Assembly: GCF_934277605.1 (NCBI RefSeq) | Contig: NZ_CAKQVD010000008.1 | Location: 1-52,348 of the forward strand | DNA from: an uncultured Anaerotignum sp. | GTDB taxonomy: Bacteria; Bacillota; Clostridia; Lachnospirales; Anaerotignaceae | Direction: 5' to 3' | Length of the DNA stretch: 52,348 nucleotides | Shown: positions 49,980 through 52,348 of the stretch, one piece after another | Position numbering within the stretch: position 1 is the stretch's first letter | How the letters are laid out: each line of letters starts with the position of its first letter | The notes under the pieces: generated by a model | Database searches by the model: none | What the model was told of the DNA's origin: nothing | What the model saw: only the letters and a program-made list of their open reading frames with translations | Made by a program: the position numbers and the translations under genes

Positions 49980-51359
49980 ATGGCTAAACTTTGGGGCGGA
50001 CGCTTCACACAGTCCACAGACAGCTTTACAGACCATTTCCATTCCTCTATCTCCTTCGATAGCAGAATGTATAAAGAAGATATCACAGGCAGCATGGCAC
50101 ACGCCGCTATGCTCGGCAAGCAGGGCATTATCCCCGCCGATGACGCCGCATTGATCATCCAAACCTTAAAGGAAATCCTCGCCGATATCGAGGCAGGCAA
50201 GGTCACATTCGACGAAAAAGCAGAGGATATCCACATGAACGTGGAAACCATCCTCATCAGCCGCATTGGCGATGTCGGCAAACGCCTGCACACAGGCCGC
50301 AGCCGTAACGATCAGGTGGCTCTGGATATCCGTATGTATACCAAAAAGGAAATCATCGCCATCAAGGAATTGGTAAAAGCCCTGATGGTAACCCTGAACG
50401 ATTTTGCGGCAAACCATACAGAAACCATATTGCCCGGCTATACCCATCTGCAGCGTGCGCAGCCGGTTACCTTGGCACACCATCTGCTTGCCTATGTAGA
50501 AATGTTCAAGCGTGACTATGACCGCCTTTGCGATACCTATAAACGCACAGATGTCATGCCTCTGGGCAGTGGCGCACTTGCCACCACCACCTACCCTCTG
50601 GATAGATATGCCGTTGCAGAGGAATTGGGCTTTGCCGCCATCACAATGAACAGCATGGATGGTGTTTCCGATAGAGATTTCTGCATTGAGCTTGCCTCCA
50701 CGCTTTCCATTTTGATGATGCACCTGAGCCGCTTCTGCGAAGAAATCATCCTCTGGAGCAGCCATGAATTTCATTTCATCGAGCTTTCCGATGCCTATTC
50801 CACAGGCTCCAGCATTATGCCGCAGAAGAAAAATCCCGATATGGCAGAGCTGATTCGCGGCAAAACAGGCCGTGTCTACGGGCATTTGATGGCACTCTTG
50901 ACCACCATGAAGGGCTTGCCTCTGGCATATAACAAGGATATGCAGGAGGATAAGGAGGGGCTGTTTGATGCCATTGATACCGTCAAAATGTGCCTGCCCG
51001 TATTCACAAGCATGATTGCAACCATGACCGTAAAGAAGGATGCCATGCTGAATGCGGCAAAGGGCGGCTTCACCAACGCCACCGATGCGGCAGACTGGCT
51101 GGTTAAGCAGGGCGTTCCCTTCCGTGATGCACACGCCATCATCGGCAAGCTGGTGCTGTATTGCATCCAGCATAACACCAACCTGGACGACCTTTCCCTT
51201 GCGGAATATAAGGCAATCTCCCCTGTGTTTGATGAAAGCGTATATGCCGCCATCAATGTCAACGAATGTGCGCAGGCAAGAAAGGTCATCGGCGGGCCCG
51301 CAAAAGAGGCAACCACCGCTGCCATTGCCGCAAATAAGGCATATTTTGAAGCCCTTTAA
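49980..51359 (+). CDS. argH: Argininosuccinate lyase
   Basis: A 459-residue member of the fumarase/aspartase superfamily starting MAKLWGGRFTQSTDSFTDHFHSSI. Signatures: LHTGRSRNDQVALDIRMY, LPGYTHLQRAQPVTLAHHLLAY and the catalytic-loop TGSSIMPQKKNPDMAELIRGKTGRVYG. It splits argininosuccinate to arginine and fumarate. ATG 49980 was chosen (GAAAGGAG upstream); the frame stays open 87 bp into repeat B but has no homology there. It is flanked on both sides by inverted copies of repeat A. Confidence 0.98.
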   Translation: MAKLWGGRFTQSTDSFTDHFHSSISFDSRMYKEDITGSMAHAAMLGKQGIIPADDAALIIQTLKEILADIEAGKVTFDEKAEDIHMNVETILISRIGDVGKRLHTGRSRNDQVALDIRMYTKKEIIAIKELVKALMVTLNDFAANHTETILPGYTHLQRAQPVTLAHHLLAYVEMFKRDYDRLCDTYKRTDVMPLGSGALATTTYPLDRYAVAEELGFAAITMNSMDGVSDRDFCIELASTLSILMMHLSRFCEEIILWSSHEFHFIELSDAYSTGSSIMPQKKNPDMAELIRGKTGRVYGHLMALLTTMKGLPLAYNKDMQEDKEGLFDAIDTVKMCLPVFTSMIATMTVKKDAMLNAAKGGFTNATDAADWLVKQGVPFRDAHAIIGKLVLYCIQHNTNLDDLSLAEYKAISPVFDESVYAAINVNECAQARKVIGGPAKEATTAAIAANKAYFEAL

Positions 51360-51384
51360 TCCATCCTTCCATAAAACAGCAATC

Positions 51385-51418
51385 AAAAAGGCTTTCTCCG
51401 ATTATAGAGAGAAAGCCT
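51385..51418 (-). terminator. Intrinsic terminator with T run on the minus strand
   Basis: GGCTTTCTC and GAGAAAGCC form a 9-bp stem with a 10-base loop. The five-T run lies on the minus strand, so the hairpin best stops transcription coming leftward from the Nudix gene through repeat A copy 4. It may act weakly for argH too. Confidence 0.75.
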
Positions 51419-51664
51419 CAGACTGTAGACAAAGTAATTTTTGAGGTAGCGGAAGGGCTTGGGAAACAAATTGTTCATTACTTTGCTACGCAAAGCAGGC
51501 TTCGCCTGCCGCCCCTTCTTGGGCGGTAAGTAGTTTCCCAAATGGAATCCGCAGTCGGAATTCACTTCCGACGAGGAAAACAGCGAGTTTCAAGGCTTTT
51601 AAGCTGATGGAACTCGTCTGTTTATTCCTCTGTTTCAACAAGTCGAAAACCTGTTTTCGACTTA
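51419..51664 (+). repeat. Structured intergenic repeat A, copy 4 (most complete)
   Basis: Stems in order: TTGGGAAAC/GTTTCCCAA (51459-51541) enclosing CAGGC-TTCG-CCTG and CCGCCC/GGGCGG hairpins; GTCGGAA/TTCCGAC (51554-51572); AAACAGCGAGTT (51578-51589) with AACTCG-T-CTGTTT (51611-51623) around GGCTTTTAAGC; and AAGTCGAAAAC/GTTTTCGACTT (51640-51663). Copies at 13039, 29681 and 49615 share this architecture. It ends just before the stop codon of the Nudix gene. Confidence 0.85.
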
Positions 51665-51667
51665 TCT

Positions 51668-52051
51668 TTAATATTCCTCTTTTAGTTTTTTCAATATCTC
51701 CACATCCGCAGGGCAAAAGGGATACTCGTCAATTTCCTTTGTTGTAATCCAGCGAATATCGTTATGCTCCAGCCTTTGCGGCTCGCCTGCCAAAATCCTC
51801 GCATGGAACAATGTCAAATGCACCGTCAAATCGGGGTATTCATGCACAACCTCCATAAAAACATCGCCCACTGCAACGCTCACGCCCAATTCCTCCCGAC
51901 ATTCCCGCACCAACGCCTGTGCCTTTGTTTCGCCTGCCTCCACCTTGCCGCCGACAAATTCCCACAAAAGCCCTCTTGCCTTATGCGCAGGCCGCTGACA
52001 CGCCATGAATTTCTCTCCGTTCCAAATCAGTGCCGCTACCACCTCTGTCAT
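51668..52051 (-). CDS. MutT-type (d)NTP pyrophosphohydrolase (Nudix)
   Basis: A 127-residue Nudix hydrolase starting MTEVVAALIWNGEKFMACQRP. The full Nudix box reads GGKVEAGETKAQALVRECREELG with the RExxEE catalytic core. KARGLLWEFVGGK upstream and the final EIDEYPFCPADVEILKKL match MutT/CTP-pyrophosphohydrolase (NudG-like) proteins that remove oxidised nucleotides. ATG 52051 has GGAGGCGGAAGGAT before it; the frame runs 291 bp further upstream without homology. Confidence 0.92.
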   Translation of the reverse strand: MTEVVAALIWNGEKFMACQRPAHKARGLLWEFVGGKVEAGETKAQALVRECREELGVSVAVGDVFMEVVHEYPDLTVHLTLFHARILAGEPQRLEHNDIRWITTKEIDEYPFCPADVEILKKLKEEY

Positions 52052-52175
52052 ATCCTTCCGCCTCCCGTCTTTTCTTCTGCCTATTATAAAAGCTGTCCGC
52101 AGGAAATGCAACCAAAGCTTTCCGTTCTGTTTTCCTCCCCCTCTGCATAGTATGGAAAGAGGAAAGGAGGCAGCT

Positions 52176-52348
52176 ATGGTGCAAAAAAAGAACAAGGGAG
52201 CCTTAAATCTGGTGGGTTTGGTGCTTTTTCTGCTGGCGCTGCCCTTCTTTTTCGGCATGGGCGGCGGTTCCTTTGCCATGGCGGAGGTGCTTCCGGGACA
52301 AGCGTCCGTTTCGCCCAAGCAGGAGAAGCCTGTGGTTGGCATGAAGGA
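52176..52348 (+). CDS. Start of an exported or membrane protein, cut by the window edge
   Basis: Fifty-seven residues are visible. They start MVQKKNKGALNLVGLVLFLL, with a hydrophobic segment to about residue 33 (LPFFFGMGGGSFAMA), then a Pro/Gln-rich stretch. AAAGGAGG lies 5 bases before the ATG. A GCATAGTATGGAAAG motif starts 31 bp upstream, shared with the genes at 41628 and 29972. Family unknown from this fragment. Confidence 0.65.
   Translation, partial: MVQKKNKGALNLVGLVLFLLALPFFFGMGGGSFAMAEVLPGQASVSPKQEKPVVGMK

Noticed and set aside
48370..51386. Long minus-strand frames opposite argG (48370-49524) and argH (50166-51386)
   Set aside because: Antisense shadows of complete, highly conserved enzymes.

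Overview
The window looks like a chromosome segment of a spore-forming Clostridia (Firmicutes) species, probably Lachnospirales-like. This is an inference from spmA/spmB, an AbrB-type regulator, a large Bacillus-type SRP RNA, the neighbourhood tadA-ffs ... dnaX-ybaB-recR, and strong AGGAGG ribosome binding sites. Most genes are of moderate GC. Two stretches (about 25.9-26.5 kb and 43.6-45.0 kb) are visibly AT-richer.

Layout. 0-0.5 kb: the broken end of a topB-like gene, probably from a conjugative element. 0.5-9.1 kb: a complete type I-C CRISPR-Cas locus on the minus strand (cas3-cas5c-cas8c-cas7-cas4-cas1-cas2, leader, 13-repeat array). 9.4-12.8 kb: a TPP-riboswitch-controlled thiamine-precursor salvage operon (tenA-thiZ-thiX-thiY). 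13.3-15.3 kb: a threonine/serine-exporter-type cluster (yjjP-like, yjjB-like, yjjP-like). 15.4-22.8 kb: recR-ybaB-dnaX ... ffs-tadA, interrupted by a two-component system facing an extracytoplasmic redox operon (CXXC microprotein, Fe-S membrane protein, TlpA-like lipoprotein). 22.8-25.8 kb: FG-GAP lipoprotein, spmB/spmA, abrB-like regulator. 26.0-26.5 kb: a promoter-to-terminator unit of three microproteins. 26.6-28.6 kb: MoxR ATPase and VWA protein. 28.7-31.1 kb: frameshifted SLOG gene, XRE regulator, MYPY-type protein, HIT hydrolase, IS remnant. 31.2-35.1 kb: two diguanylate cyclases flanking a bacteriohemerythrin. 35.1-38.5 kb: tandem WG-repeat secreted proteins. 38.6-43.5 kb: asnS, msrA, nitrilase-family amidase, and a probable sporulation pair. 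43.6-45.0 kb: an AT-rich two-gene island ending in a HEPN RNase-like protein. 45.1-52.3 kb: a UDP-GlcNAc 2-epimerase fused to a second reading frame, an FAH-family protein, argG, argH, a MutT-type Nudix protein, and the start of a secreted or membrane protein.

The most unusual signals are: (1) a four-copy intergenic repeat (13.04, 29.68, 49.62 and 51.42 kb) whose copies differ by compensatory changes that keep several stems paired, so it looks like a structured RNA or structured mobile element; (2) the HEPN two-gene island; (3) the three-microprotein operon; (4) the epimerase fusion, whose linker still contains a complete ribosome binding site and start codon; (5) two CRISPR spacers from the same protospacer with different lengths; and (6) a roughly 245-nt unexplained leader before a diguanylate cyclase.

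All functions are read from motifs and remembered family patterns. No database search was possible.
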